A stretch of DNA of 64,000 nucleotides, taken from positions 815,567-879,566 of the forward strand of contig OZ037931.1 of assembly GCA_964035575.1 (NCBI GenBank), given 5' to 3'. The position numbers were made by a program, and so were the translations under genes. Below, one piece after another: positions 43,190 through 53,865 of the stretch. How positions within the stretch are numbered: position 1 is the first letter of the stretch; each line of letters begins with the position of its first letter. Under the pieces are notes generated by a model. It worked only from the letters and a program-made list of their open reading frames with translations, did no database searches and had not been told where the DNA came from. This DNA comes from Rhynchopus sp. YZ270_cl-10 (lineage: Eukaryota; Euglenozoa; Diplonemea; Diplonemida; Diplonemidae).

Positions 43190-44180
43190 ATGGGGAAAAT
43201 TAGTGAAAAATGGACTTTTACCCCAAAATGGGCAAAAGTGGTTTTTTAGCAAAAAAATTGATTTTTTTGGATCACCAGAGGTCTATTTTGGTGACTCTCC
43301 GGTGCAAATCGGGTCCCAGGGGTCCTGTGGACCTGATTTCAACGACCAACAGGCTTCTGTACCACTTGCAAATGATTTTTTTTGAGTTTTTGAGTCAAAA
43401 AAAGTGCTTGTCCACCCCTTGTCCACCCCTTGTCCAGTCCAGGACTTTTCCCCTGGCCATCACATAAAGTAGGGTATGATGCAAATTTGGGTACATACCC
43501 CCCCCAAAAATGGTCTGCGGACCCAATGGAACCGGTTTTTTACCCTTTGGAGGACTTAGAAGCACTAGAAATGGGGAAAAGGAGTGAAAAATTGCCCTCC
43601 CCCCCAGATGGGGGGGCAGGGGCGGTTTTGGGCTAAAAAATGCCAATTTAGGGCCGCCAGAGGCCTCTTGGGGTCACTCTCCTGTGGAAATCGTACTCCT
43701 GGGGGTCCTGTGGGCCTGATTTCGGCCAGCTGCACCCTTTTGGACCCTTCGAACCGATCTTGGTTTGAAATATTGAGTTGAACATGACCCCCTGAACCCG
43801 TGCGTATGCGCCTCAAACACCCCCCTCACCCCTCCCCCCTCACTGCCCACCTTCTCCTACCCTGCCAGGCGTAACAAATAAAAAAACGACCTCCCCCTCA
43901 CAAAAAGCGTCTGAGGATGCTGCTGAGTTCGTGAGGAGGTTCGTGGATGGGGAGCAGATCAGGGGCGTGTGTATGGCGTGTCCTGATGAAGTGCTTCAGC
44001 TGGGGCTCGAAATGCACGGCTGTGGGGGGAGGCAGAAAATGCCAAATTAGGGATGCCAGAGGCCTCTTGGGGTCACTCTCCGGTGGAAATCGTACTCCTG
44101 GGGGTCCTGTGGGCCTGATTTCGACGAGCTGCACCCTTTTGGACCCTTCGAACCGATCTTGGTTTGAATTATTTAGTCAA
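43190..44180. repeat. Three diverged copies of a repeat of about 200 bp
   Basis: Blocks reading GGTCACTCTCC(T/G)GTGGAAAT, GGGGTCCTGTGGGCCTGATT and TTGGACCCTTCGAACCGATC occur at about 43190-43380, 43560-43780 and 44030-44180. The SAM-like fragment lies between copies two and three. Confidence 0.65.
43904..44050 (+). pseudogene. SAM-domain-like exon fragment in repeats
   Basis: One + frame reads KASEDAAEFVRRFVDGEQIR, GVCMACPDEVLQLGLEMHGC, GGRQKMPN then a stop. 'F-x-DGEQIRG-x(7)-EVLQLGLEMHG...GxRQKM' follows the SAM pattern (helix, G-x-L, 'ELGI', G-x-R-x-K). The first helix and Trp of a full SAM domain are missing and there is no start codon. GC is clearly above its surroundings. Probably a host exon piece carried by a transposon; the SAM call is by eye. 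Confidence 0.4.
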
Positions 44181-44430
44181 ATATGTCAAATTCCTCCAAT
44201 CATAGGCTGTATACAGTACAAAATCATGAAAACACCAATAAAAACGCATTTTTTTACGTTTTTTCACGTTTTTTGCCGCAAAACCCCCCAAAAACCCCCG
44301 GAAACCCATTTTTGGGGTGGCACAGGGTGTGGGTCACCACTGAAATGGTCCACCAGCGAAAAAATAATAAAAATTACATAAAAACGTTAGCCAATGCGAC
44401 CCTCTACCCCCCCCCCCCGCATTACAAATA

Positions 44431-44654
44431 CTGGCAGTCTCACCGTCGACTGATATCTAAGTTTTCAAAAAAAAAAAAGAGCCCCCCTTCCGTAGTACAA
44501 AGGCTTCGGCCAACACTGAGTACAGACCCGAGTTCTCCAACCTGGTGGGATTACTCGGCGATTGTCGACACAACAAAACAAAAAAAAAAAAAAAAAAAAA
44601 AAAGAAAAAGTGGAGATTGCACAACTGTGGCAGAACCGAATCAACTACACTCTA
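44431..44654 (+). repeat. Diverged composite F3-F4-F2 repeat
   Basis: CTGATATCTAAGTTTTC plus A-run, then CTTCGGCCAACACTGAGTAC, with paired CCGAGT/ACTCGG, GCGATTGTCGACACAAC plus A-run, then a shortened F2 (GTGGAGATTGCACAACTGTG). Confidence 0.55.
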
Positions 44655-45990
44655 AAAAAACCCCCCACTCATCCCATCCCTCCCGTACCGAATGTATTTT
44701 AAAAAACAAGTGCTTGCTAAGAACCCGTTTTTTTAAACTTGTTGTTGTCATTAGGAATAAAACAAAAATAAAACGCGTTACTGTGGTAAAAAGTGAGTGA
44801 CATGGTAAAACTTTTCATTAAAAAACCCCTTTTTTTCAAATAAAGGAGTGGCAGGGGCAGTTCCTGTCCACAACTCTACAATTTTTTTTTGTTGCAAAAA
44901 AGTACGTGACAACTACGCAAGAAGTACGCAATATAGGGCCAGTTATTTTATATTTTTTTGTTTTGTTCGTTTATTTTTTTTTCTCTTTCATTGATTGAAT
45001 TTGATTGAAAAGAATATCTTAATCATTTTTCAAAACCTCACATAACACATTTACTAGGTCTTTGCACTTTGGGATACGGCAAATTTCGATGATTTGAGGC
45101 CATTAAAAGCAAAATTAGGCCCTTTTGAGCATCTTGTACCCCGCCAAATCAAAAAAAAAGAAGAAGGAAAAAAATAAACCCCCCCCTCTTTCGAACCAAA
45201 GGTATAGCGAAATAGCAGCGGTTCACGACGGATGTTTCCCTCCCCGATGGTTTTTTTTTATTGGGTTTTCGTCATAGCTATCCTAAATAGCTTTAGGATG
45301 GCACAGGTTTATTATACGAACTTTTCTCTCTCTCTCTCTTTATCTTTTTTCTTTTTTTTTTATGCAATAATCTCTTCCCTCCTTGGGCATACCCCCGAAG
45401 GCGAATTGCTGGGCGAATACTGTGTTCCGTGTATTCCGTATTCGGGTGTATTCAGATCAATATTCGCCCTATATTCGGAAGGGCGAATCCGAATTTACTT
45501 TTGGGGTGCATAACGGTCTCACCGTCCTCCCCTTCAGGATGCGAATATTTTTCGCGTCAGTATTTCTACATCAAGTAATGTGAACGAAATAAGGCGATTT
45601 ATGCACATTCCATACTAAGAGGAAGACCTCGCAGGGGGAGGGTGTGTGCAGTGCACGGACAGTTGTGCAGCTTCGTCTGCATCCGATGCAGCGCCGTCTA
45701 GCTTGCCCAAACTGCTCGTGCACTATTTGCAAAAAAGTGGTAGTGCAATGCACTGCATGGCTTTTTTCTTTTTTTTTTTTGGAAATTTGACGGACTGCGC
45801 TGATCCGATGTACGGTGAGGCGTTTTTGCACTTTCTACCTTTTCTCTCTCTGTAATAACAAATAGTACTTCAAATATGTTTGGCGGACAAAAAAACACAA
45901 AAAAAAAAAAAAAAAACGAAAATAAAAACGCGCCAAGTTTCTTTGATTACTGTATACTGTATAACTCTGCACCCCTCCCTCCCCCACCCC
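44655..45990. other. Gene-free spacer
   Basis: AT-rich. A block at 45085-45140 (TTCGATGATTTGAGGCCATT) matches internal blocks at 32155 and 59980 (inverted). A short GC-richer stretch at 45640-45770 has no supported gene. Confidence 0.4.
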
Positions 45991-46808
45991 CAGCGTTCTA
46001 AAATACGTATTCATTCGTATTAATACGCGTACGTGGGGTATTTTTGGAAATACGTGTCTTTTCCCCCCCGGTACCATGATACATGGTTGTACAAAGTACT
46101 CGAAGAGTATCGAGTACTCGCAAACGAGAAAAAAAGGCCACTCGACACTCGAGTACTCGCCCGACCCTTTTTTTTTTTCTCTTCAATTTACTCGTTCTGG
46201 CACTCGAGTACTCGAACGAGTGGAAAAAAGTGGAAAAAAAAACAGTACTCGGCCGAGTACTCGAGACTTTTTTCCACTCGTTCGAGTACTCGAGTGCCAG
46301 AACGAGTAAATTGAAGAGAAAAAAAATATGGGTCGGGCGAGTACTCGAGTGTCGAGTGGCCTTTTTTTCTCGTTTGCGAGTACTCGATACTCTTCGAGTA
46401 CTTTGTACAACCATGATGATACTGTTTTCCTGATCCACATGAAAGGAGTTCCGTGAGATCCACAGAACTCTATGGGCGATTGAGCGTATCTACCTGCCTG
46501 AGCCCAAAAAATGCAAATAAAGCAAGATTTTTGCTGTTTTGAGCTTAAACGCATTTCCGGAGCGATCTGTAAAAATTCAGGGATGTCGGACAATTTTTTT
46601 TTTAGTGAAAAATTGGTTTAACTTTAAACTGGCTCCAAATATAATCAGTGTTATTTATACCCGGTTTCAGATTTCTGCTGATATAAGATACCCCTTTCTT
46701 ATATTCCGACCCCACCCAGTAATACGAAAGTTGAAACAAACTTTTTCAAACCACCCAGTAATACGAAAGTATTAATAAGGCGGGTAGATCACGTATTTTA
46801 GAACACTG
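45991..46808. mobile_element. hAT-like TIR element (CAGCGTTCTAAAATACGT)
   Basis: CAGCGTTCTAAAATACGT at the left and ACGTATTTTAGAACACTG at the right. Both flanks are CCCCCACCCC, compatible with an 8-bp duplication but low-complexity. AGTAATACGAAAG words repeat near the right end. A foldback element is nested at 46082-46415. Confidence 0.6.
46082..46415. mobile_element. 334-bp near-perfect foldback element, CGAGTACTCG words
   Basis: CATGGTTGTACAAAGTACTC...GAGTACTTTGTACAACCATG with arms of about 150 bp and ATGATA on both sides (46076-46081, 46416-46421). The tip matches the 27157-28581 element (CATGG(A/T)TGTACAAAGTACT), but CGAGTACTCG replaces CAAGTACTTG. Confidence 0.85.
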
Positions 46809-46993
46809 CCCCCACCCCACCCCACCCCACCCTTTATTCAGGCACGACGGACTGGTCAGGGGTACTAGTGGAACTACCAGTCTCGGAACGACTAGTTGCT
46901 AGCTCTATTCATGATGTTGTAACATTTGTCATAACGCACTATAGCCGTTTGGACGAGTAGTACTAGTAGTCCCCCTGACTTGGCGAGGTCGTG

Positions 46994-47040
46994 GGTGACT
47001 ATGCACGAGAGGCTTAGTTCATCTGTTCAACTGTTATTTT
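46994..47040 (+). repeat. F1 structured repeat, copy 7
   Basis: GGTGACTATGCACGAGAGGC, TTAGTTCATCTGTTCAACTG, T-run. One stem mismatch. Confidence 0.65.
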
Positions 47041-47551
47041 TTTTATACTGAATGTGCGTCGTCGTACCGGAGGGTAGTAACGACATAACGTATGGGTATG
47101 GTATGGTTTCTGCCCCCTTGGTTTGCACATTCAATGTTATAAAATAGGTACAACAACAACAACACCAACAACAAAAAAAAACGTCGACCCCCCCACCACT
47201 CTCCCTTTTTTAACAGCCCACCCATCATAAATACCGGGGTAGTAAAAATAATGTTGACAAAAAGATGTTTATTTTTACTGGTCCCATGTAGAAGGAAATC
47301 CTAAAGGATTTGCTGTCAAAAACCCATGTTTTTTTTTATTTATTTTTTTTGAAATTTAGGGTGAAGAAATCCAGTGAGGTGGGTGGTGGGGATCACGAAA
47401 ATATTCCCATTAAACCACCTGACAACCTCTACAGAGACTTTCCTGATTTAAAAAAAGCGGTTTTGGACAGCAAAAACGGCCGGACGGGACCCCCCTCCCC
47501 ACACCTTAACAAAAAAAACATTTTTCGAAACCCCCGAGTATTATTTACATT

Positions 47552-47780
47552 TGGCTCAGTCCATAAAACCTCCCGACCTAAAAGGTAACCTGAGCAACAA
47601 TTTGGATATAATCTAACATCTACTTGGACGTTTTGCTCGATTTTGTGTTTTAATGAACTCAGAAACTTAGTTCTGTGTTCATTTAAACAAAATTCGAACA
47701 GAACGTCCAAAGAGATAATAGATTATATCCGAATAGTTTCCCAACTTTACCTTTTAGGTCGGGAGAGACCTGAGCCATTT
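47552..47780. repeat. Imperfect foldback sequence of about 230 bp
   Basis: TGGCTCAG...TCCCGACCTAAAAGGTAA at the left pairs with TTACCTTTTAGGTCGGGA...CTGAGCCA at the right; inner arms share GATATAATCTA and CCAAGTA-type words. Confidence 0.5.
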
Positions 47781-47814
47781 TAAAAATACAACGGGGGGGG
47801 AGCGAATAATATAA

Positions 47815-47935
47815 GGACCGACCCTCCCCCGTGAAATTGTCCCCTCTCCCGACCCTTGAAATTGTCCCTGGCGGCAAAATACCGGTTTTTTTTTTTTTGG
47901 GGGGGGGGACAATTTCACGGGGGAGGGTCGGTAAT
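47815..47935. repeat. Hairpin with GACCGACCCTCCCCCGTGAA arms
   Basis: GACCGACCCTCCCCCGTGAA at 47817 and its inverse TTCACGGGGGAGGGTCGGT at 47914 enclose a second pair of ATTGTCCC words. Lies 320 bp upstream of the eIF4B start. Confidence 0.55.
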
Positions 47936-47965
47936 ACAATAAAAAAAGAAAAGAAAAAAAAATGA

Positions 47966-48010
47966 TTGAGGACAGAACCTTATCCCCGGATGGGAGATTG
48001 TCGGTACAAC
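47966..48010 (+). repeat. F4 structured repeat upstream of the eIF4B gene
   Basis: GAGGACAGAACCTTATCCCC, GGATGGGAGATTGTCGGTAC, AACAAAAA. Diverged but same order as at 16701 and 30690. Confidence 0.5.
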
Positions 48011-48254
48011 AAAAAGATGATATTTCCCCCCCACCTTCCTTTTGCTACTGATTGAGGTTCGATGAAACGAAGCATTTTCTTTTGTTGCAATGCTTTCTTC
48101 TGATGATGATTCGTGCTCTGTGTATTCATATCACGTCTCTTGCACCGTACCAAAGTGCAGAACCCCTTTCCTTGACCATCATTTACACAAACACCCACAG
48201 GACATCATCCCCCCACCCCCGTTCGTTGGGTATATCAAGAGAAACAGAGTTACA

Positions 48255-50244
48255 ATGCCGGCGAAGAGCAAGAAGGGAAAGACGATGGATTTGAACGAGT
48301 TTTTGGACACGTCGCCTGCACCTGCCGCTGCACCGGCTGCACCGGCAGCAGCGCCTGCAAACACCGCGTCGTGGGCAGACGACGTACCGGAGGATGCCAC
48401 TCATGAGGCCCCTGTCAAGGGCGAGCGCAAGGAGCGGAGCAAGGCTGGGAGCTGGGGACAGGGGTCGGGCGCGTTCGCACAGAGCGCCGGTGGAGGTGGC
48501 GACTGGCGTACGAGCGGCGCAGCACCGGGTGGTGCGCCTGCACCAGGCGGCAACGCAGGCGGTGGCTACTCCAGCGCGCGCGCACCCTCGAAGCTCCCCG
48601 ACTCCCCCCCGTACCAGGCATATGTCGGGTCGCTCTCCTACGACACAACGGAGGCACAGCTTAAGGACTTCTTCGGGGACGTCAAGGAGGTGCGTGTCGT
48701 CAGCGAGCCGGACGGCAAATCGAAGGGTTTCGCCTACGTCGACTTCAACAGCCTCGACGCGCTCAAGGCCGCACTCACCAGCGACGGCACCACACTCCAG
48801 GGACGCAAGATCCGCGTCGACGTCAACAAGGACGGAGGGGGCAAGGGAGGCAACGCTGCGTCGGGGTTCAACGCGCTGTCGGAGGACTGGCGTGGGTCGA
48901 TGGGGTCTGGACGTGCTGCGCCATCCACCGGTGCGGTGGGTGCTGGGGGCAAGGGCGGCAAGGGTGAACAACGAGAACGGGGTTCGATGGGGCTGGGGAG
49001 CAGGGGAGGAGGGGGTATGGCGGACTTCTCGCGTGCGTCGTTCGGCGGCAGCAGGCAGGAGGAGGAGCCGCGGGCAGCACGTCCGCAGCCTGCACGCGAG
49101 GCGGCAGGCAGCAGCAGAGTTGTGCCCGACTTCAACCGCGACCTTGTGGGAAGCGAGCTGCGTTCAGGCAAGCCTGCCGCCGCCCCCGCCGCACCCGCAC
49201 GCTTCGAAGCGCGCGACTCCGCATCCACCAAGCCCGCCCCCACCTTCAGCCGCGACGCCATGGGTGGCGTCCTCGAGTCCGAGAAGAAGAAGGAAGAGGA
49301 GCGCATCGTGCTCGACAAGAAGCGTGAGGAGGAACGTGCCCGCCGCAGCGCGCAGTACTCCGTCACCGCAGCACCGTCCCGCGACTTCTTCGGCGGATCC
49401 GCCAAGCAGGAGGAAAAAAAGCCTGAGCAAAGAGAGCCGGAAAAGAAGGAGGACGAGAAGGAGAAGGAGGCTGAGGTGGCCACGGACGACGGCGAGGAAG
49501 AGGGTGAGGGTGGCTGGGCTGACGAGGAGGTCGACTTCGAGGAGGTATGTACAGCCAACTTCTATAACCCCACCACCTTTTTCTCAAAAATGCTCTTAAG
49601 TGCAACACTCCGGGTGGGGGGGTTCGAGAGAGACCGGGGGTGTCAGTCTGAGTGCTCTCCCAGAGTCGTTTTGTACAAAAACACAGTGGAGATTGCACAA
49701 CTGTGGCAACACAACCGAGGCAACTACACTACTCCAACAATTTATCAAAAAAAAAAATAATATTATCAACTTCACCTCTCAAATGTCTTGCATTTGAATG
49801 TCCTCTGTCGTGAATCCAATTTACTCAACAAAAAAATAGGTCAAGGTGCAGCAGGTAGAAATGGAGAAGCTCGCACAACAAGAAGAGAAGAAGGCCGAAA
49901 AGCGCGCTTCGCAAGCAGATAAGAAGAAGAAGAAGCCGCAGGCCGACAAGGTATGTTTTTTTGTTTCACTCCCCATGCGCAACAACTCCGGGGGTTCGAT
50001 AACCCCGTGGAGTGTCAGGTGCCTGCGTCCCAGAGGCGTTATGCACATATCAACTTCACTTTGTTCCCCTCCATTTTTTTGTCTAAATTTAACATCACGT
50101 TTTTTGCAGAACGGATGGGTCACCAGCGAGCCAGAGGCTGACAAGAAGGCGAAGAAGCCTGCCCAGCACACCAACCAGGGCGAGAAGCCGAAGAAGAAGA
50201 AGAACGAGCCTCTCAACGCGTACGCCGCGCTCGGTCGTCGCTAG
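48255..50244 (+). CDS. eIF4B-like translation initiation factor with one RRM, three exons
   Basis: Exons 48255-49544, 49840-49950 and 50110-50244 join in phase 0 to 511 aa. The N-terminus MPAKSKKGKTMDLNEFL matches the 'KKGKTxxLxxFL' opening of eIF4B. An Ala/Pro/Gly linker precedes one RRM (residues 120-197; RNP2 AYVGSL, RNP1 KGFAYVDF). Then come Gly/Arg-rich and charged repeats with DFNRDLVG, TFSRDAMGG and PSRDFFGG-like motifs, and a Lys/Glu-rich coiled C-terminus ending NAYAALGRR. In known systems eIF4B stimulates the eIF4A helicase during 48S assembly, in the cytoplasm. The ATG is chosen because it begins the conserved KKGKT opening; upstream in-frame sequence lacks support. F2 and F5 repeats sit in its introns. 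Confidence 0.85.
49545..49839 (+). other. Intron 1 of the eIF4B-like gene, with an F2 repeat inside
   Basis: GTATGTACAGCC...AAAATAG, 295 nt, phase 0. F2 at 49686-49750 (GTGGAGATTGCACAACTGTG...CTCCAACAATTTATC plus A-run) lies on the sense strand. Confidence 0.85.
49951..50109 (+). other. Intron 2 of the eIF4B-like gene, with an F5 repeat inside
   Basis: GTATGTTTTT...TTTTTTGCAG, 159 nt, phase 0. F5 at 50020-50063 reads GTGCCTGCGTCCCAGAGGCG then TTATGCACATATCAACTTC. A GGGGTTCGATAACCCC hairpin precedes it. Confidence 0.85.
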
Positions 50245-50824
50245 ACATTCTTTTCAAAAAAAAAAAAAAAAAAAATACGTGAATGGAGCTTGCAGGGGCA
50301 CTGCGCCATCCTATTTTTAGCAGGAGCAAAAAAAAAGGGGGGAGGTACAAGGGGTAGAACAGGGGTTGGAAAAGGGTTGATAAAGTAGTAAAAAAAAAAA
50401 TGGGGATATATGATCACAGAAAGCAAATCAAGAAGCAAAAAAAACAAAAAAACAAAAAAACAAAAAAATTCACAAAAAAAACAAAACAAACAAGAAGTAA
50501 AAAAAAACAAAAAAAAAAAAACTACAAAAACGGAAGAAGAAAACATATATAAAAAACGATCAAAAAAACAAAAACAAAACCAACCCAACCCCTCTTGTCT
50601 CTGCTTTTTTTTGTTTGTTTGTGTTTTGTCAAATATGTCAATTATTATCTGTTATTTTTTCGTGTACATATATTTTTTTAAAAAAAGTTTTATTGCAAAG
50701 TTCCATTTTCCCTTGAAAACTTGGCTTATCAGTACCACCCCCCTCCCTCCTTTCGGGTGATACTGAGTGTACTATTTTTTTATTCTAGTTTTTGTTTACA
50801 AAAAAAAAAAATTATTTCATTAAG
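50245..50824. other. Low-complexity 3' flank of the eIF4B-like gene
   Basis: A/C-rich runs (50400-50580) and T-rich stretches. No gene or defined element. Confidence 0.55.
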
Positions 50825-52179
50825 TATACATAGCGCTCCAATTAGACTCTAACTAGATAATTAGAGTCGGCAGTTCGAGTATAATTAGAGTCTTTAAAAC
50901 TCTAACTGAACTCTAATACTCTAACTGGACTCTAATTAGAGTCTAATTAGAGTCCTATAAGAGGGTCAATAAAGAGGGGCACATCAATCAATGCTATAGC
51001 CATCAACCCAGGGGTCATAGCTAGTGCAAGAAATTCGACTTTGTAATCCAGATAGTCTGTTCTCTGCTTGCAGAGAACCAGACACAAGAAAATATTGTTT
51101 GTTCCCCCAGAAAACCAGTGCACAATTCACACTCCTTGTGGATGGTTTTGTTGCCTTTTTAGCACAGGAATTTTGGCCCAGGGGCATGCACTTGAAGCAT
51201 GGCTATTTAGTGTGTATGGGGCAGTGTTGTTTTGTTATGAATTCTCTTTTGGTATTGTCGATCGCGGGTAGTTGTTCAACGCGAGGCTTGGATCTCTCCT
51301 GGGTTCATAAGTAGTATTTCTTCGGCTGAAATGAACGTATGCTCGCTATAGATTTCCCGTCAACACAGCCTTTGATACTGGGATTACCCCTTCGACCCCT
51401 TAGTGGTAGTTAAATTCGATTGATATTTACATTCCTACAGATGAAAGAACAAGACACCACTTCTGTACCCGCGCATCAACATTTGTAGAAAATTTTGCAC
51501 CCCAAACACCTTCAATAATGCCCGCCAAAAGGCGCCCCTTGTTGCTGGGAGTTTCTCATGTTTGATACCTGCACAGCAGGCATTCCTCTGAGTCCAACGC
51601 TGCTTGGCCTGTCTGCGGCGTTGCACCGGAGGTGCACATAGAGTTTTTGCATCGCATTCCCTAATGTATGGGGCACACACACTTGAGGGCATGTGCCACT
51701 GCGCGGGTCTGAGTACCTGGGTGCCCATAGCTGAGAATAAGCCGGGTCCCGAGTCCCGGTACTGGGTACTAGGTACAGTAGGACTAGGACTAGGCCCCCA
51801 CCCTCCCGCGACCGGGTCCCCGACCCGCTTTCAGGCGGACCACAGCGCCTTCACATATTGTGTCCCAGTCCGGCTGAGAACTCGGTTCCCCAAGTCTTAT
51901 TTTCAGCTATGTGGGTATCTGGGCACCTGGGTCCTACAGAGGAACCTTAGGGGAACCGGTTCCTTACGGCGTTTGCACCTACAAGAAGCCTGTTGTTTTA
52001 CTCTAATTAGACTATAATTAGAGTGTAGTTAGAGTCTAATTATGCTCTAACTGCACTCTAATTATAGTCTAATTGAAGAAAAGCGACTCTAATTATACTC
52101 TAACTGGACTCTAACTGACTTGGCCCAAAATCCCAGACTCTAATTATACCCTAATACTCTAATTAGAGCGCTATGTATA
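50825..52179 (-). mobile_element. TIR element of ACTCTAATTAGAG words, copy 2 (inverted)
   Basis: TATACATAGCGCTCCAATTA at the left, TCTAATTAGAGCGCTATGTA then TA at the right, ATTAAG on both sides (50819-50824, 52180-52185). The centre matches copy 1 (29467-30649) in reverse. It is about 170 bp longer, mainly because its internal GCTGAGAATAAG hairpin (near 51731-51908) is expanded and GGGTCC-rich. Confidence 0.85.
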
Positions 52180-52473
52180 ATTAAGGTAATGCAATAAGAT
52201 ACCCTGCAGACGTCAAAAGCACAACTCTTTCCTGAGATGTAAACCACGAAATGGATGTAGGACTGGTTGGGGGGTAGGTCATGTACCAAGGTACTGTTCA
52301 CGAGGTTTTTGATAGCCAAAGTGCCTGCGTCGCAGAAGCGTCGTTTCTTTATTAATTTGTTTATGCACTTTGTCCCCCCACCCCCACCCCACCCACCCCC
52401 TTTTTTTTTGGTCTGAGCGCTTAGTAATTCATCGCATCCACACCCAAAACAGAGCATATCTGGTAGCTAGACT

Positions 52474-52508
<35 letters not shown>

Positions 52509-53681
52509 GTTGTGGTTTCACCGTAAGGTAGACTTACAACGGTGAAACATAACTTAAGTCATTTACTTTCACCGCCGTGCACCTACAGAGGGTCAGACCA
52601 ATAAATTTGGCTGTTCTCCCCGTCATTGCATGCAGATATTAGGCAGGGAGCAAGTATGCTTTTTGAAGGCTAAAGGGATTGTTTGTGTTGGGAAAAGTGG
52701 AGATTGCACCAATTGTGGTCGACTACACTACTCCAACAATTTATCAAGAAAAAGAAGAAAAAAAAACCAAATCACAACGTGTGCGCCCCCTCGGGAAAAG
52801 GCTATAGGTAAGGAAGAAGGAAAAGTTTTTTTTTTTTTGGAAAAAGCTAGAAAACCGAATTATTTTGTTGAGGGTAATGGAACAAGGGGTTTAGGGGGGT
52901 GAGGGATAAGCATGAAACACAAGGTGATGAAAAGCGTGGCAGTCTCACCAATCCAAAGATTTTTTTTTCTTTCAAAACCAAGTTTTTCAAAGGGCCATTT
53001 CAAAAAAAAAAAATAATAATAATACAAGGAGAGTAACGGGGTGGAGGGTGGAGTGTTAGTTTTAACACAAACAACGATGTGAAAACGATGGATCTTTTTT
53101 TTTTCCATCCTGTTTTCAAAAAAAAAAACTTTTCTTTTCTGTTAGGGTGATGTGGGGAACGGGAGGGGGGGAAATTTGGTTTTATTTTATTTTTGAAAAA
53201 GGAAAACAACAAAAAAACACAGTGGAGATTTGCACAACTGTGGCAACACAACCGAGGCAACTGCACTACTCCAACAATTTTATCAAAAAATAAAAACCAA
53301 TAACTGCATAGTAGCTCTGACTACAGTCTGAACCTTCCTTAACGTGCAATGCAGGCTTCGGCCAACATTGAGTACAGACCCTCATTACCTATCAAGGCGA
53401 GTACTTAGGCGATTGTCGACACAACAAAAACGACGGGAAAAAAACACAAAAAAAAAAAAAAAAAAAACTACCCCCTCATCGATTATGTGATATGAGCCTT
53501 CTGTGTCTGGCCATATTTTTTTTTCTCTTGTATGTTGTGTGTTTTTTTTTCACCCCCTCCTTTTCTCCCCTTTCCACATCCCCCCCAGTTGCCAAACAAA
53601 AAAAAAAAAAAAAATCATTCACGGCAACGGAGAATAGTCCAAAGAAAAAAAAGTTTTTCTCTTTTGCGTTCAAACACCCTT
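52180..53681. other. Intergenic region with F2, F4 and F5 repeats
   Basis: F5 at 52321-52372, F2 at 52697-52747 (shortened) and 53222-53287, F4-like at 53353-53427 (CTTCGGCCAACATTGAGTAC...GCGATTGTCGACACAAC). A T-run of about 30 lies near 52477, followed by a small inverted repeat around CACCGTAAGGTAGACTTACA. No gene seen. Confidence 0.5.
53222..53427 (+). repeat. Composite F2 + F4 repeat
   Basis: GTGGAGATTTGCACAACTGT...CTCCAACAATTTTATC plus A-run, then the F4-like module ending GATTGTCGACACAACAAAAA. + strand, about 440 bp upstream of the next start codon. Confidence 0.55.
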
Positions 53682-53778
53682 CACAGCAGAGAATAAGCCG
53701 GGTACCGTCCTGGTCCAGGTCCCAGTCCGGCTGAGAATAACCGGGTCCCCGGTCCCCGAGTCTTATTCTTCTGCTGTG
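53682..53778. mobile_element. Small foldback element in the 5' flank of the CPBP gene
   Basis: CACAGCAGAGAATAAGCCGG at the left pairs with GTCTTATTCTTCTGCTGTG at the right; interior GGGTCC/GGACC words. Related to the hairpins inside the ACTCTAATTAGAG elements (29741-29782, 51731-51908). Its right end is 88 bp before the ATG. Confidence 0.55.
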
Positions 53779-53865
53779 CTCCCCTTTACACTTCCTTTCT
53801 CTCACAAAACCTTCCACACCTCCAGCCCCCCCCCTCCCTCCCTCCCTCCCTCCCCTCTCCCCACC

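Noticed and set aside
44183-44800. 205-codon + frame in repeats
   Set aside because: Passes through A-runs and an F2/F4 composite repeat; the peptide is low-complexity.
45640-45860. Short frame MQCTDSCAASSASDAAPSSL
   Set aside because: Only about 45 plausible residues before a poly-T run, no domain, and imperfect TGCAGTGCA palindromes explain the sequence.
48394-49599. 401-codon Arg/Ser-rich frame overlapping eIF4B
   Set aside because: Shifted frame of the GC-rich eIF4B exon, with no RRM and no start context.
49985-50010. tRNA T-arm-like GGGGTTCGATAACCCC in eIF4B intron 2
   Set aside because: No D-arm, anticodon arm or acceptor stem around it. It is a simple hairpin beside an F5 repeat.
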